Positions 34,072 to 35,133 of a stretch of 35,133 nt of DNA are shown piece by piece. This DNA comes from an uncultured Lachnospiraceae bacterium (GTDB taxonomy: Bacteria > Bacillota > Clostridia > Lachnospirales > Lachnospiraceae): assembly GCA_947576945.1 (NCBI GenBank), contig CANPTH010000043.1:1-35133 (forward strand). The letters run 5' to 3'. The notes under the pieces were generated by a model. The model made no database searches. It had not been told where the DNA came from and was given only the letters and a program-made list of their open reading frames with translations. The position numbers and the translations under genes were made by a program. The stretch's first letter is position 1, and the number at the start of each line of letters is the position of its first letter.

Positions 34072-35133
34072 ATGAACGAACTGGAATTAAAATATGGCTG
34101 TAATCCGAACCAGAAGCCTTCCCGTATTTTTATGGCGGACGGCAGTGAACTGCCGATTCAGGTATTAAACGGCAGACCGGGTTATATCAATTTTTTGGAT
34201 GCTTTTAACGGCTGGCAGCTTGTCACCGAATTGAAGAAGGCCACAGGCCTTCCGGCGGCCACTTCTTTTAAGCATGTGTCGCCTGCCGGGGCGGCAGTAG
34301 GACTTCCCCTGGGGGAGACTTTGGCCAAGATTTACTGGGTGGATGATCTGGGAGAGCTTTCCCCTCTGGCCTGCGCGTACGCCAGAGCGAGAGGTGCCGA
34401 CAGAATGAGTTCTTTCGGTGATTTCATCGCACTCTCCGATGTGTGCGATGCGGACACGGCCAGGCTGATCAAGCGGGAGGTTTCGGACGGTGTGATTGCG
34501 CCGGGCTATGAGCCGGAGGCGCTGGAGATTCTGAAGGCAAAGAAGAAAGGCGCCTACAATGTGATCCGGATTGACGAAGCGTATGTGCCTGCGCCGATTG
34601 AGGTGAAGCAGGTGTACGGCATCAGTTTTGAGCAGGGCAGGAACGAGCTGAAGATTGACGATGCCTTTTTTGATAATATCGTGACGAAGGAAAAGGATCT
34701 GCCGAGGCAGGCGAGAATAGATCTGGCGATCGCCATGATCACGTTAAAATACACACAGTCCAATTCCGTGTGCTATGTGAAGGACGGGCAGGCCATCGGT
34801 ATCGGTGCGGGACAGCAGTCCAGAATCCACTGTACCAGACTGGCGGGCACAAAGGCGGACAACTGGTTCCTCAGACAGTCCCCGCAGGTACTCGGATTAC
34901 AGTTCGTTGACGGCATCGGCCGGGCAGACAGGGATAATTCCATTGACCTTTATATCGGTGACGATTACATGGATGTGCTGGCTGACGGTACATGGCAGAA
35001 GATATTTAAGGTGAAGCCGGAGGTGTTTACGGCGGATGAGAAGCGGGCGTGGCTGGATCAGATGAGCGGCGTGGCGCTTGGCTCGGATGCGTTCTTCCCC
35101 TTCGGGGACAATATTGAGCGCGCCCACAGGAGC
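34072..35133 (+). CDS. AICAR formyltransferase, PurH-like without cyclohydrolase domain (3' end outside window)
   Basis: The frame is open for 354 codons to the window end. It begins [17 protein letters not shown], as stand-alone AICAR formyltransferases do, and shows [20 protein letters not shown], the catalytic [13 protein letters not shown] with its K-H pair, [49 protein letters not shown] and [14 protein letters not shown]. Family length is about 390 aa, so roughly 35-40 residues are missing. It transfers the formyl group from 10-formyl-THF to AICAR; the PurO protein upstream completes the step to IMP. AGGAGA at 34054-34059 supports ATG 34072; an in-frame ATG at 34033 lacks a ribosome site. 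Confidence 0.93.
   Translation, partial: MNELELKYGCNPNQKPSRIFMADGSELPIQVLNGRPGYINFLDAFNGWQLVTELKKATGLPAATSFKHVSPAGAAVGLPLGETLAKIYWVDDLGELSPLACAYARARGADRMSSFGDFIALSDVCDADTARLIKREVSDGVIAPGYEPEALEILKAKKKGAYNVIRIDEAYVPAPIEVKQVYGISFEQGRNELKIDDAFFDNIVTKEKDLPRQARIDLAIAMITLKYTQSNSVCYVKDGQAIGIGAGQQSRIHCTRLAGTKADNWFLRQSPQVLGLQFVDGIGRADRDNSIDLYIGDDYMDVLADGTWQKIFKVKPEVFTADEKRAWLDQMSGVALGSDAFFPFGDNIERAHRS

Overview
The window looks like a chromosomal segment of a Lachnospiraceae-type Clostridia. Supporting signs are strong AGGAGG-like ribosome binding sites before nearly every gene, nearly all genes on one strand, a PurO-type IMP cyclohydrolase beside a stand-alone AICAR formyltransferase, debris of PD-(D/E)XK nuclease families common in these genomes, and a small two-helix membrane protein resembling a Lachnospiraceae family. 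No species is claimed.

Layout. (1) 1-2.6 kb: the 3' end of an AAA-ATPase/PD-(D/E)XK protein, then a promoter and a two-gene operon of leaderless, long-helical proteins (433 and 345 aa) resembling the two subunits of a ClyA-type binary pore-forming toxin (alpha-xenorhabdolysin XaxA/XaxB, YaxAB). (2) 2.6-2.7 kb: a 14-codon stump of another AAA-ATPase-like gene, then a good promoter inside nested inverted repeats. (3) 2.7-27.7 kb: one long tightly packed glycan locus on the + strand. It encodes a polyol-phosphate-transferase-like protein fused to a propeller-like domain, a DegT aminotransferase, methyltransferases, a cupin, glycosyltransferases of GT-A, GT-B and GT-D types, the complete capE-capF-capG set for UDP-L-FucNAc, an alkaline-phosphatase-fold protein, and a class V transaminase + DUF2284 + cytidylyltransferase + LicD group that could make and attach a (phosphono)aminoalkyl or choline-like head group. 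(4) 27.8-30.5 kb: a pentose-phosphate 3-epimerase, an IspD-like cytidylyltransferase and a zinc-type polyol-phosphate dehydrogenase, together a plausible CDP-pentitol pathway. The first two genes have hairpins at their ribosome binding sites. (5) 30.5-31.1 kb: terminator, a decayed Rpn-type nuclease gene on the minus strand, and a perfect 16-bp palindrome. (6) 31.1-35.1 kb: a small membrane protein, then guaB, a purO-type IMP cyclohydrolase and a purH-like AICAR formyltransferase cut by the window end.

The most unusual feature is a small Rossmann-like module (G-x-G near a beta strand, then a second strand ending in an acidic residue, usually D-[NQE]). It occurs nine times in the glycan locus: alone, behind a membrane anchor, at the N terminus of GT-B, GT-D, LicD and HAD proteins, at the C terminus of a GT-A protein, and next to an FkbM methyltransferase. 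The last pair is split by a G6 tract: one extra G would join it into one 329-aa protein. The locus has no flippase, polymerase, initiating transferase or exporter in this window, so the export or attachment steps must lie elsewhere or the product is assembled on an intracellular acceptor.

All function calls come from motif reading by eye; no searches were run.
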